From: Rhodovulum robiginosum
GTDB taxonomy: Bacteria; Pseudomonadota; Alphaproteobacteria; Rhodobacterales; Rhodobacteraceae
Reading direction: 5' to 3'
NCBI RefSeq assembly: GCF_003944755.1
Contig: NZ_RWGU01000050.1
Span: forward strand, 310,001 to 374,000
Length of the DNA stretch: 64,000 bases
The notes beneath the pieces are model-generated. The model was not told the origin of the DNA and made no database searches. It was given only the letters and a program-made list of their open reading frames with translations. Shown here piece by piece: positions 40,902-49,363 of the stretch. Each line of letters opens with the position of its first letter. The stretch's first letter is position 1. The translations under genes and the position numbers were made by a program.

Positions 40902-42286
40902 CCTTTCCGCCGCGCCCCGACATGGTTCTAAGCGCATTGGAGGCGGCGCTCGATACCGGCCGCCTGCCACCCGCGGCGCGCGAGGGCGCCAGGCGCCTGG
41001 TGCGACGGCTGTCCAACCCGGTTCGGGTGGCGCTGATCGGCCTGCCCGGGTCGGGCAAGTCGCAGCTTTTGAACATGCTGGCCGGGCGCGAGGTGATCCC
41101 GCCCGGCAAGGCCCATCCGACCCTCAGGCTCAAGCGCGGGCCCAAGATCGTCTCGCACCTGCATTTCCAAGGCGGCCGGATCGAGACCCGCGAGGGCCTG
41201 GCGCCCACCGACATGTTGCAGTTTCGACCGGCGCGGGTCGAGATCGAGGCGCCCCTGCCCGTGCTCGACCGGGTGAGCCTGTGCGAGATCGTCGCCGATG
41301 CCTCGATCGAGGGACAGCGCGCGGCGATCGTCGAGGCGATCGAAAACGCCGACATGATCCTCTGGTGCTCGCAGGACTTCTCCGACCCCGAGCCGGTCTT
41401 GTGGAATCTGGTCCCCGAGGCGCTCAGGAACCATTCCTTCCTCGTGCTCACCAAGGCCGACTTGCTGCAACGGCGCGGCGCGCTGCGCAGCCGGCTGGCC
41501 GAACTGGCCGAGCTGGTCGGCGAAAGCTTTCACAGCGTCTACCCGGTGGCGACAGAGCACGCGCTGGCCGCGCTGGCCAGGGGCGCACAGGACCAGACCG
41601 GGTTCACCGGCAGCGGCGGGAGGGCGCTGGTCAAGGCGATCTACAAACATGTCGACCAGGGCCGGCAAGCCGACCTGGACACGGCGCTGCTGTTTCTCAG
41701 CCGGCACGCCCCGACCGACGGCGTAGCCAAGGACGGGGCCGCAGCCGCTGTACCGGGCATGGCCGATGCCGGTCTGTCCCCGACACCTGTCGCCGAGGCG
41801 CCCGAGCCGGAGCTGCCGCCCGCGCCCGCGCTTGAAGAGCCTGTCGCCGAAGAGCCCATCGCACGCGAACCCGTACCGGCCCAACCGGAACCGGCGCGCG
41901 ACGAGGACTGGCCCGGGGCCGAGGCGGGCGACAGCGCACCCGTCCCCGACGACGGGGCGCCGGAAGACCTGCCTGCCCAACCCGAGATCACGCCGCAGGT
42001 GCGTACCGAGGCACTGGCCATTCTCGCCGAGGGCGCGGCGGCGCTGCCCGGCCCCTCGGACAACCCCGACAAGGCCGAGGCCGTGCAGGTGCTGGAAAGC
42101 TGCACCGAGACGCTGGATCGGCTGACCATGCTTTGCGCCGAGGCCGAACTCGACGACTGCCCCTTTGCCGAGGATGTCGAGGAAGCTGCCGAGATGGCGC
42201 TCTTGCTGCAAGTCGAGGGCAGCGTCGGTGCCGCGGCCGATGCGGTGACGCTGCTTTTGCAGCTTCGCCGGGGCCTCGCTGCCTGA
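40898..42286 (+). CDS. P-loop GTPase with degenerate G3 and disordered acidic tail
   Basis: 462 aa, ATGA overlap with the phosphatase gene. A P-loop GLPGSGKS is at 48-55 and a TKAD motif (G4) at 185-188, so it is a GTPase-like domain of the dynamin/Era kind. The G3 DxPG motif is missing; the equivalent region reads VSLCEIVADASIEGQ (about 126-140). Residues ~270-375 are a Pro/Glu/Ala-rich disordered stretch (LSPTPVAEAPEPELPPAP), followed by a helical C-terminal part (~375-462) rich in acidic residues. Without G3 the protein may bind GTP but hydrolyse it poorly, or act as a pseudo-GTPase partner of the two GTPases downstream. Confidence 0.75.
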   Translation: MTFPPRPDMVLSALEAALDTGRLPPAAREGARRLVRRLSNPVRVALIGLPGSGKSQLLNMLAGREVIPPGKAHPTLRLKRGPKIVSHLHFQGGRIETREGLAPTDMLQFRPARVEIEAPLPVLDRVSLCEIVADASIEGQRAAIVEAIENADMILWCSQDFSDPEPVLWNLVPEALRNHSFLVLTKADLLQRRGALRSRLAELAELVGESFHSVYPVATEHALAALARGAQDQTGFTGSGGRALVKAIYKHVDQGRQADLDTALLFLSRHAPTDGVAKDGAAAAVPGMADAGLSPTPVAEAPEPELPPAPALEEPVAEEPIAREPVPAQPEPARDEDWPGAEAGDSAPVPDDGAPEDLPAQPEITPQVRTEALAILAEGAAALPGPSDNPDKAEAVQVLESCTETLDRLTMLCAEAELDDCPFAEDVEEAAEMALLLQVEGSVGAAADAVTLLLQLRRGLAA

Positions 42287-42413
42287 CAAAGGCCGTCGGT
42301 TTCGGCGTATTTTCCTAGCGAACGCCCCAAAATGGACACTTTGAGAGAGATAATCGACGTAATGGAAACCGGCAGAAGGCCGCCCCTGTAAAGACGCATC
42401 CCGGGCCCATTTG

Positions 42414-42433
42414 GGGTCCGGTCGGGTCCGGTC
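42414..42433 (+). repeat. 10-bp tandem direct repeat upstream of the dynamin-like gene
   Basis: GGGTCCGGTC is repeated head to tail at 42414-42423 and 42424-42433, 30 bases before the ATG at 42463. The 176-base gap here is the only large one inside the cluster, so a second promoter or a regulatory site is likely. An AAGGACA ribosome-binding site precedes the start. Confidence 0.4.
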
Positions 42434-42462
42434 AGTATGCCCGATGCATTTGAAGGACAGTC

Positions 42463-44556
42463 ATGAACGATCAAAGCGGACTTTTCGCTGGTCAGCGCGC
42501 TCCCGCGCATTGTCCCCACGCCGAATTGCTTCGGAGCGGAACCGAAGCTTTCGATGGTTACATCAATAAGACGCAAGAACTTAGAGGCGCTTTGAGCGCC
42601 CTGTCGCGCAGTGGCGACGACTCGACACGCAAGGGCGCCGAGCGGCTGGAACGGCAGATCGACCATATCGAGCCCAGCGTGACGATGATCGGCCAGGTCA
42701 AGGCCGGCAAGACGTCGCTGGTCAACGCGATGGTCGGCTGGCCGGGCCTGTTGCCGGCAGACGTGAACCCGTGGACTTCGGTCGTTACGTCGCTGCACAT
42801 CAACCCGCCGCAGATGGAAGAGCCGATCAACGCGCGCTTCCGGTTTTTCGACAGGTACGATTGGGACCGGCTGATCCGCAACGGCGGGCGCATCGGCGAA
42901 TTGGCCAGCCGCGCCGGCGCCGACGAGGAAATGGCCAAGGTGCGCGACCAGATCGAGCGGATGCGCGAAAAGTCGAGCAGCCGGCTGGGCCGCCGCTTTG
43001 AGCTGCTGATGGGCCAGGAACACGCGTTTCAAAGCTTCGACGAGGAACTGATCGCCCGCTATGTCTGCCTCGGCGACGATTTCGGCGAGGCCGACCCCGG
43101 CGCCGATATGCAGGGCCGTTTCGCCGACATCACCAAGACGGCCGATCTTTACCTGCACCGGCCCGAGATTCCGCTGCCGCTGTGCATCCGCGACACGCCC
43201 GGTGTGAACGACACCTTCCTGATGCGCGAGCAGATCACGATACACGCGATCCGCGACAGCCGGCTTTGCGTGCTGGTGCTCTCGGCCCATCAGGCGCTGT
43301 CGACCGTCGACATGGCGCTGATCCGGCTGATCTCGAACATCAAATCGCGCGACCTGATCATCTTCGTCAACCGCATCGACGAGCTTTCCGACCCGGTCAG
43401 CCAGGTGCCCGAAATCCGCGACAGCATCCAGCGCACCCTGCAAAAACATAACGGCCCGGCCGACGCGCAGATCATCTTTGGCAGCGCCTATTGGGGGCTG
43501 CACGCACTGACCGGCCGCGTCGAGCAGATGGCCGAGGCCAGCAGCGAGACGCTGTTGAAATGGGTCGAAGAAAACCTCGAGGAACAAGACGTCGAAGAGG
43601 ACCCGCATGGCGCGGTCTGGTCGATGTCCGGCGTCCCGGCGCTTTACCGGGCGCTGGCCGAGCGGATCACCGAAGGCGCCGGGCAGGAGGCCGTCAACCG
43701 GCTGGCCGCCAAGGTCGGCAACCTTGCGCGCGGTGTCCGGGCCTCGGCCCATTCGGGAGGCGCGCCAAACACCGACCGCCGCCCGCTGCAGATGGAACGT
43801 CCGGCCCTGATCGCCGAGTTCGAGGCGATCCGCTCCGCGCGGCGCCGCGCCATGGACGAGGCCTTCGCCGCGCAACTCGACCTTTACAACGTGCGGCTCG
43901 ACCGGTCGCATCGCAGTTTCCTCGACCGGGCCACGACCGCCCTGATCGAGCATCTGCAAAAGAACGGCGAGCGCGCGGTCTGGACCTACGACCCGACCGG
44001 TCTGAGGATGCTTCTGCGGTCGGCCTACAAGGCCTTCGGCTCCAAGGTGATGGGCGCAACGAAAAAGGTGCTGGCCGACACTGCCGCCGATATCGACGCG
44101 CTTTACGTCAAGGCGCTGGACCTCGACGCGGCGCTTGGGATCGAGCCGCCGACGCCGGCGCGCGTGCCGCCGCCCGTGGTGATCGGCCAGACCATCGCGC
44201 TCGATATTCGCGGCACCTGGTGGCGCAACTGGTGGCAGCGCCGGCGCGGCTACAGCGCCTTCGCCGAAAGCTTTCAGGAGATGATCAGGGCAGAGACCGA
44301 CCCGATCGTGAGCGACCTCAAAGGGGCACAGGCCCAGCTGATCCGCGAAGAGGCCGTCGAGACCCTCGACGAATTCATTGCCGAGCATCGAGAGTTGATG
44401 CTCGCCCGGACCGGCCAGCAGGCGAAGACAGACCGCGCGGCGCCCTTGTTGCTGAGCAACCCGATCCTGACCGACACTCTTGCGTCCGTCTCGGCCACCG
44501 TCGAGCGGGTGAGCCGCGGCGTGACCGCGGGCCAGACCAAGGAGGATGCAGCTTGA
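42463..44556 (+). CDS. Large dynamin-family GTPase
   Basis: 697 aa. Dynamin-type motifs: G1 GQVKAGKTS (77-85), G2 NPWTSVVTS (102-110) with the switch I Thr, G3 DTPGVND (244-250), G4 NRIDELSD (303-310). An insertion of ~100 residues between G2 and G3 is helical and charged (EMAKVRDQIERMREKSSSRLG). After the GTPase domain come ~330 mainly helical residues, with GTWWRNWWQRRRGYSAF (about 582-598), a Trp/Arg-rich segment that could insert into membrane. Bacterial dynamin-like proteins remodel or tether membranes. Overlaps the next GTPase gene through TTGA. Its partner proteins suggest control by phosphorylation. Confidence 0.85.
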   Translation: MNDQSGLFAGQRAPAHCPHAELLRSGTEAFDGYINKTQELRGALSALSRSGDDSTRKGAERLERQIDHIEPSVTMIGQVKAGKTSLVNAMVGWPGLLPADVNPWTSVVTSLHINPPQMEEPINARFRFFDRYDWDRLIRNGGRIGELASRAGADEEMAKVRDQIERMREKSSSRLGRRFELLMGQEHAFQSFDEELIARYVCLGDDFGEADPGADMQGRFADITKTADLYLHRPEIPLPLCIRDTPGVNDTFLMREQITIHAIRDSRLCVLVLSAHQALSTVDMALIRLISNIKSRDLIIFVNRIDELSDPVSQVPEIRDSIQRTLQKHNGPADAQIIFGSAYWGLHALTGRVEQMAEASSETLLKWVEENLEEQDVEEDPHGAVWSMSGVPALYRALAERITEGAGQEAVNRLAAKVGNLARGVRASAHSGGAPNTDRRPLQMERPALIAEFEAIRSARRRAMDEAFAAQLDLYNVRLDRSHRSFLDRATTALIEHLQKNGERAVWTYDPTGLRMLLRSAYKAFGSKVMGATKKVLADTAADIDALYVKALDLDAALGIEPPTPARVPPPVVIGQTIALDIRGTWWRNWWQRRRGYSAFAESFQEMIRAETDPIVSDLKGAQAQLIREEAVETLDEFIAEHRELMLARTGQQAKTDRAAPLLLSNPILTDTLASVSATVERVSRGVTAGQTKEDAA

Positions 44557-45479
44557 CCCACGATCAAGCCCGTATCGGCGATCCGTTCGGCGTCGCCGCC
44601 AGGAAACCCACCATCGCCATCATGGGCGAGTTCAGCGCCGGCAAGAGCACGCTGTCGAACCTGCTGATCGGGGCCTCGCCACTGCCGGTCAAGGTCACGG
44701 CGACGCAATTGCCCCCGGTCCGGATGTCCTACGGCACCGAACCCGCCTTTCGTGAGGATTTCGCGCGCGCACGCACGCCGCTCGATCTCGACCGCATCGC
44801 CGAGATCGAGCCAAGCGAGACACGGCTGATCCAGCTCTACCGCGAGGCGGATATCCTCGATCTGTGCCATCTCATCGACATGCCCGGCATTTCCGACCCG
44901 AACATGTCGCTCGACCAGTGGCAGGACGTGCTGGATGAGGCCGACGGGGTGATCTGGTGCACCCATGCCACCCAGGCCTGGCGCCAGAGCGAAGCGGCGG
45001 TCTGGGGCAGCATGGACCCGGAGCTTTTTGACAAGAGCCTGCTGCTGGTCACGCGCTTCGACAAGCTGTTGAACGAGCATGACCAGGCCCGCGTGATGTC
45101 GCGGGTTCGCCACGAGACCGAGGGCCTGTTCTCCGATTGCCTGCCGGTGTCGCTGACCCGCGCCATGGCGGGCCGCGAGGACGAGGCCGAATGGATGGAA
45201 AGCGGCGCCGAGGCGTTCAGCGAGCGGTTCGTCGATCTGCTCAACAGCCTGTCCGGGCTTGCCGCGCCTGCCAGCGCGCCCCGTCGCGCCGCGGCGCGTC
45301 CCGACGCGGACTCGGACGACCAAAGGCCGGCCACCGGCAGCGTTCAGCCCAAGCGCGTTCAGCCCCGCCGGGTCGCCCGCGACGGCGCCCGCCCGGTGCG
45401 GCCCGAACGCCCGACACAAGCCCCGGCCGCCGCAAGAATCGGCACGGCGTTCGACACCGGCGGCTCGGACGGATTCTGA
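44553..45479 (+). CDS. Dynamin-like small GTPase
   Basis: 308 aa from a TTG overlapping the previous stop; AGGAGG at 44540-44546 sits at the right distance, which decides this rare start. G1 GEFSAGKST (25-33), G2 Thr in KVTATQLPPV (47-56), G3 DMPGISD (109-115), G4 TRFDKLL (167-173). The GEFSAGKSTLSN start is typical of dynamin-like proteins. Residues ~235-308 are a Pro/Arg/Ala-rich, positively charged disordered tail, opposite in charge to the acidic tail of the GTPase at 40898, which could allow pairing. Probably works as a pair with the large dynamin, as many bacterial dynamins are encoded two in a row. Confidence 0.85.
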   Translation: MTHDQARIGDPFGVAARKPTIAIMGEFSAGKSTLSNLLIGASPLPVKVTATQLPPVRMSYGTEPAFREDFARARTPLDLDRIAEIEPSETRLIQLYREADILDLCHLIDMPGISDPNMSLDQWQDVLDEADGVIWCTHATQAWRQSEAAVWGSMDPELFDKSLLLVTRFDKLLNEHDQARVMSRVRHETEGLFSDCLPVSLTRAMAGREDEAEWMESGAEAFSERFVDLLNSLSGLAAPASAPRRAAARPDADSDDQRPATGSVQPKRVQPRRVARDGARPVRPERPTQAPAAARIGTAFDTGGSDGF

Positions 45480-45559
45480 GGCCGGCCAAGGACGAATTCG
45501 TCCGGGCACGGCTGCGGAAAAGCCGTGCAACCGCGCGTCGCGCCCGGTAAGATCGGCCG

Positions 45560-45931
45560 ATGGATATCGCCGAGCAGATTCAAGAGCTTCGAGAAGACAT
45601 TCCAACCTGCCGAACGGTCGCGCTGATCGACCTGTCGGTTCGGCTGGTGCTGTGTGCCAGCTCCGGCGACCGGCTGCCGCAAGAGGCGCTCGATGCGCTT
45701 TGTGCGCGGGCCAAGGCGCTTTTGGATGGCGATGCCGCGGTCGCGTTCGCCAGCGCGGGGACGGCGGGACCCGAAGAAGGCATGGTCTTGTGCAACGGCG
45801 AATTGCAGGTATTCCTTCGGTCGACGGCGGCACCGCACGAGGCGCTGTGCTGTGTCTGTGCGGCCGATATCGACTACGAGCCGGTGCTCGATCGGCTGCG
45901 CCGGGGGCTGACGGAGATCGCCGAGGCATAG
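45560..45931 (+). CDS. Roadblock/LC7-like protein
   Basis: 123 aa; no signal or membrane segment. The predicted alternation of strands and helices (CRTVALIDLSVRLVLCASSGD, LCARAKALL, GMVLCNGELQVFLRST, ALCCVCAADIDYEPVLDRL) fits the Roadblock/LC7 or related longin-type fold, which regulates small GTPases such as MglA by binding them as dimers. The assignment rests on overall pattern, not on a strict motif. It follows the GTPase gene by 80 bases and precedes a second protein with a related feel. Confidence 0.5.
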   Translation: MDIAEQIQELREDIPTCRTVALIDLSVRLVLCASSGDRLPQEALDALCARAKALLDGDAAVAFASAGTAGPEEGMVLCNGELQVFLRSTAAPHEALCCVCAADIDYEPVLDRLRRGLTEIAEA

Positions 45932-45962
45932 GCGCGGCGGGCAAGGGCGAGGACGTGCAGGC

Positions 45963-46757
45963 GTGAACGACACCGAACGGCTCAGGCAGAAGCTGACGCA
46001 GCTGAAATCGGCCGAGGACGAGCCCGCGGGCGACCTCTCCGAGGGGCTGGCCCGGCTCGCCCCGATCCTGGCCGAGATCGATGACACCGTGCTGCCCCGC
46101 GAACTGGTCTTTGCCAACGACCGGGGCGAACGGGTCGGGCTGGTCGTGTCCGGCCGGCGCCTGCTGCGCGTCAGCCAGATCCATCCCCGGTCCTTGGCGA
46201 CGCAGTTCGGCGCGCTGGCCGGCCGGTCCTTGAGCGAAGAGGCCACCCACGAATTCGGCTTGCTCAAACGCCTGCTGACGGCGCTGCTGGACGAGGTCGA
46301 GACACTGGAGATCAGCGCCGGGCGCCCCGAGCCGGGTACGGCGGCCGATATCGGCTGCACCACCGACACGCTGATGCGTCTGTTCGGGGCAGATGAAACG
46401 GCAGAACTGGACGACGAGTCCTCGGCCGTGGCGCCGCCGGCGCTGGACGGGCCGCTCGCAGAGGTGGCCGCCATCGCGCTCGCCGGTCTGGTTTGGCAGG
46501 GCGAAGAGATGATCGACCGCCGCGGCTCGCCCGAGACGCTGGAGTTGCTGGACCGAGTTGCCGAAACCGATGCATTGGCCGCTGCGGTGCCGCCGACCCA
46601 GGCCACGCGTTGCATCGTTCTGCGTCTTCCTTCGCCCGCGGGCCGGGCGCTGGCCCAGGTGACGCTGCGCGGCCATCGGGGCCTCTTCCTGCTGCGTTCG
46701 GCCGATGCCTTCCGGGTTATGCGGCTGATCCGCCCGGCGCTGTTGCGCGCGGGCTGA
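45963..46757 (+). CDS. Unknown cytoplasmic protein of the GTPase cluster
   Basis: 264 aa, GTG start. No family recognised. The N-terminal ~60 residues are helical and charged. A central segment (ELVFANDRGERVGLVVSGRRLLRV) and a later one (TRCIVLRLPSPAGRALAQVTLRGHRGLFLL) both read as strand-turn-strand pairs, so the protein may be a duplicated small domain. Between them is an acidic linker (FGADETAELDDESSAV). No catalytic motif or membrane segment. It is the last gene in the cluster and probably shares its transcript; a gap of 181 bases follows. Confidence 0.6.
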   Translation: MNDTERLRQKLTQLKSAEDEPAGDLSEGLARLAPILAEIDDTVLPRELVFANDRGERVGLVVSGRRLLRVSQIHPRSLATQFGALAGRSLSEEATHEFGLLKRLLTALLDEVETLEISAGRPEPGTAADIGCTTDTLMRLFGADETAELDDESSAVAPPALDGPLAEVAAIALAGLVWQGEEMIDRRGSPETLELLDRVAETDALAAAVPPTQATRCIVLRLPSPAGRALAQVTLRGHRGLFLLRSADAFRVMRLIRPALLRAG

Positions 46758-46938
46758 AGCCGCGGCCAACGGCGCCGACAGGGCCGGTCTGCCGGCACCG
46801 CGCAGGGCACGGTCGCGGTGATGGTGTCCACCCACTACCCGAACCGTCGAGGGTAAGCCGAAGGCCGGTCGCCTGCCGGAACAGGCCCGTGACAGCGCCC
46901 GCCGCTGCGCTATTCTTGAAATCAGGAGGTGCCCGACC

Positions 46939-47766
46939 ATGACCCGCCTGATCGTCCTCGTCCTTGCGCTCTTCGCCCTTCCCGCCGCGGCGCAGGACCG
47001 CCGGCCCAGCCATTGCATCGCGCTGGCCGACGCCGCGCCGGGGCTGGAATACGTCCAGCTTGCCAGCTATGGCGCGCCCCTGCTCGACCACACGGTGCGC
47101 ATCAATTACATCAGCCACGCCACCTTCCTGATCGAAACTCCGGGCGGGCTGACCGCAGCGACCGATTTCACCGGCTTTCTGGGGGCGGCACGCCTGACAC
47201 CGGACGTGGTGACGATGAACAACGCCCACGAGACCCATTTCACCGCCTTCCCCGACCCGGCGATCCCCAATGTCCTGCAAGGCTGGGCCGACCGCGAGGG
47301 CACCCCCGCCGACCACCACCTCGACCTCGGCGAGATGCTGATCCGCAACGTGCCGACCGATGTGCGCGGCTACGACCGCGCCACGGTGCGCAAGAACGGC
47401 AATTCGATTTTCGTGTTCGAGGTGGCCGGGCTTTGCATCGGGCATCTGGGCCACCTGCATCACGAGCCCGACCCGGCGCAGTACGCGGCGCTGGGCCGGC
47501 TCGACGTGGTGATGGCCCCGGTCGATGGCGGCATGACGCTGGATCTGCCGACGATGATCCGCGTGCTCACGCGGCTGCGCAGCTCGGTGGTGATCCCGAT
47601 GCACTGGTTCGGCAACTATTCGCTGGAACGCTTCCTCGTCGGCATCGGAGAAGAGTTCGACGTCACCCGCCCCGGCAAGGGGTTTCTCGAGGTGTCGCTG
47701 CGCGCGTTGCCCGCGCGGCCCACGGTCGTGGTGCTGGAGCCCACCATGCTGCGCGACCCAGAGTGA
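46939..47766 (+). CDS. Exported metallo-beta-lactamase-fold protein
   Basis: 275 aa with a signal peptide (1-18, ending PAAA) and an AGGAGG ribosome-binding site. It belongs to the UlaG-like MBL fold: INYISHATFLIETPGG, then the metal-site block, GLCIGHLGHLHHEP, and VIPMHWFGNYS. The usual HxHxDH motif reads N-A-H-E-T-H here (in VTMNNAHETHFTAF), so the first His and the Asp are changed; this may alter or reduce metal binding. Periplasmic. Substrate unknown; family members cleave lactones, phosphodiesters or cyclic nucleotides. Confidence 0.8.
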   Translation: MTRLIVLVLALFALPAAAQDRRPSHCIALADAAPGLEYVQLASYGAPLLDHTVRINYISHATFLIETPGGLTAATDFTGFLGAARLTPDVVTMNNAHETHFTAFPDPAIPNVLQGWADREGTPADHHLDLGEMLIRNVPTDVRGYDRATVRKNGNSIFVFEVAGLCIGHLGHLHHEPDPAQYAALGRLDVVMAPVDGGMTLDLPTMIRVLTRLRSSVVIPMHWFGNYSLERFLVGIGEEFDVTRPGKGFLEVSLRALPARPTVVVLEPTMLRDPE

Positions 47767-47815
47767 CTTGCGCGGCGTTGCGGCCCATGGTTCACCGGGG
47801 CCGAAAGGATCGCCG

Positions 47816-49234
47816 ATGCTGAGCCCCGTGACCCCCGAATTGGAACGCCGCCTGCGCGCGGCGCTGCCCGAGGCGGCATTCCGCGACCTCGCGCCCGCCT
47901 ACCTCGAAGAGCCGCGCGGGCGCTATACGGGGCAGGGCGGGTTGCTGATCGCCCCGGAAACGACCGACCAGGTGGCCGCCACCGTGCGCGCCTGCGCCGA
48001 GGCCCGGGTGGGGATCGTGCCCTATGGCGGCGGCACCGGCCTTGTCGGCGGACAGATCATGCCCGACGGCCCGGCGCCGGTCATTCTGTCGCTGGAACGG
48101 ATGCGCAAGCTCCGCGCGGTCTACCCGTCGGAAAACGTACTGGTGGCCGAGGCCGGCGCGATCCTGGCCGATGTTCAGGCCGCCGCCGATGCCGCCGACC
48201 GCCTGTTCCCGCTCTCGCTCGCCTCGGAAGGCTCGGCGCGGATCGGCGGGCTCTTGGCCACCAATGCCGGCGGGGTCAACGTGCTGCGCTACGGCAATGC
48301 CCGCGATCTGTGCCTCGGCATCGAGGCGGTGCTGCCCGACGGCTCGGTTCTGAACGGGCTCAAGCGGCTGCGCAAGGACAATACCGGCTATGACCTGCGC
48401 CACCTTCTGATCGGGGCCGAGGGGACGCTGGGCATCATCACCGCCGCCGCGCTCAAGCTCAGCCCGCGCCCGGCGCAGACCGGCGCCGCGCTCTTCGCGG
48501 TGCCGGGTCCCGAGGCCGCGCTCGATCTGCTGGCCATGACCGGCGCGCGCATCGGTGACGGTGTCTCGGCCTTCGAACTGATGCATCGCACCGGGCTCGA
48601 TTTCCTGGCCGAAACCCTGCCCGACATCCGCCGCCCCTTCGACGACCCGCCCGACTGGATGGTGCTGATCGACCTCGGTCTCGGCGTCGCGCAGGACCCG
48701 GCCGAGGCGCTCGAGGGGCTTTTCGTCGAGGCCCACGCGGCGGGGCTCGCCCCCGACGGGCTGATCGCCCAGTCGCAGGCGCAGCGTGCCGAGTTCTGGA
48801 CGGTGCGCGAAAGCATTCCGCTGGCCAACCGCCGGATCGGCGCGATCTCGTCGCACGACATTTCGGTGCCGCTCTCGGCGATCCCCGCCTTCATCGCCCG
48901 CGGCGGCCCGGCGCTGGCCGAGATCGGCGATTTCCGGATCAACTGCTTCGGCCATCTGGGCGACGGCAACCTGCATTACAACGTCTTCCCGCAGCCGGGC
49001 AAAACCCGCGCCGACTACGAACACCTCCGCCCGGCGATCAAGACCTGCATCTACGACCTGGTGCACGGGATGGGCGGCTCGGTCAGTGCCGAACACGGGG
49101 TGGGGCGGCTCAAGGTGGACGACCTCGAACGCTATGGCGACCCGGCAAAGCTGGCCGCGATGCGCGCGATCAAGGCGGCGCTCGACCCGGTTGGCATCAT
49201 GAACCCCGGCGCGGTGCTGCGCGCGTCAGGCTGA
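47816..49234 (+). CDS. FAD-binding oxidoreductase, GlcD/D-2-hydroxyacid type
   Basis: 472 aa; start MLSPVTPELE after AAAGGAT. The PCMH-type FAD domain shows VPYGGGTGLVGGQI, SLERMRKLRAVYP, GSARIGGLLATNAGG and the RKDNTGYDLRHLLIGAEGTLG block. The C-terminal cap includes CFGHLGDGNLHYNVFPQ and SAEHGVGRLKVDDL, which holds the conserved Glu-His. This matches FAD-linked oxidases of D-lactate, glycolate or D-2-hydroxyglutarate. Without GlcE and GlcF partners nearby, D-2-hydroxyglutarate or D-lactate dehydrogenase is more likely than glycolate oxidase. Ends before the third inverted repeat. Confidence 0.88.
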   Translation: MLSPVTPELERRLRAALPEAAFRDLAPAYLEEPRGRYTGQGGLLIAPETTDQVAATVRACAEARVGIVPYGGGTGLVGGQIMPDGPAPVILSLERMRKLRAVYPSENVLVAEAGAILADVQAAADAADRLFPLSLASEGSARIGGLLATNAGGVNVLRYGNARDLCLGIEAVLPDGSVLNGLKRLRKDNTGYDLRHLLIGAEGTLGIITAAALKLSPRPAQTGAALFAVPGPEAALDLLAMTGARIGDGVSAFELMHRTGLDFLAETLPDIRRPFDDPPDWMVLIDLGLGVAQDPAEALEGLFVEAHAAGLAPDGLIAQSQAQRAEFWTVRESIPLANRRIGAISSHDISVPLSAIPAFIARGGPALAEIGDFRINCFGHLGDGNLHYNVFPQPGKTRADYEHLRPAIKTCIYDLVHGMGGSVSAEHGVGRLKVDDLERYGDPAKLAAMRAIKAALDPVGIMNPGAVLRASG

Positions 49235-49265
49235 GGGCGGTTCGGGCTGCACGGGCAGGACCATC

Positions 49266-49334
49266 GGGTATTTGGGCCAAGAAGAAGCCAGGGGCAGCGT
49301 GCTGCCTTTCCCCTTCTTCTTGGTGAAAATACCC
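49266..49334. repeat. Inverted repeat, copy 3 (probable bidirectional terminator)
   Basis: GGGTATTT...CCAAGAAGAAGCCAGGGGCAG pairs with the complementary CTGCC...CCCCTTCTTCTTGG...AAATACCC. Member of the same family as the copies at 18205 and 25911. Lies between the convergent oxidase and apt genes. Confidence 0.75.
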
Positions 49335-49363
49335 CGAATGCGCGCGTCAGCGCGCCCGCGCCA

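Noticed and set aside
41641-44388. Minus-strand ORF of 915 aa opposite the GTPase genes
   Set aside because: It is a shadow of the two GTPase genes, which have clear motifs and overlapping starts.
37667-46757. Type VI secretion regulatory locus
   Set aside because: Kinase, FHA and PP2C fit, but none of the Tss structural genes is in the window, and the partners are GTPases.
44274-47018. Minus-strand ORF of 914 aa
   Set aside because: Shadow of the dynamin, GTPase and small cluster genes; composition not protein-like.
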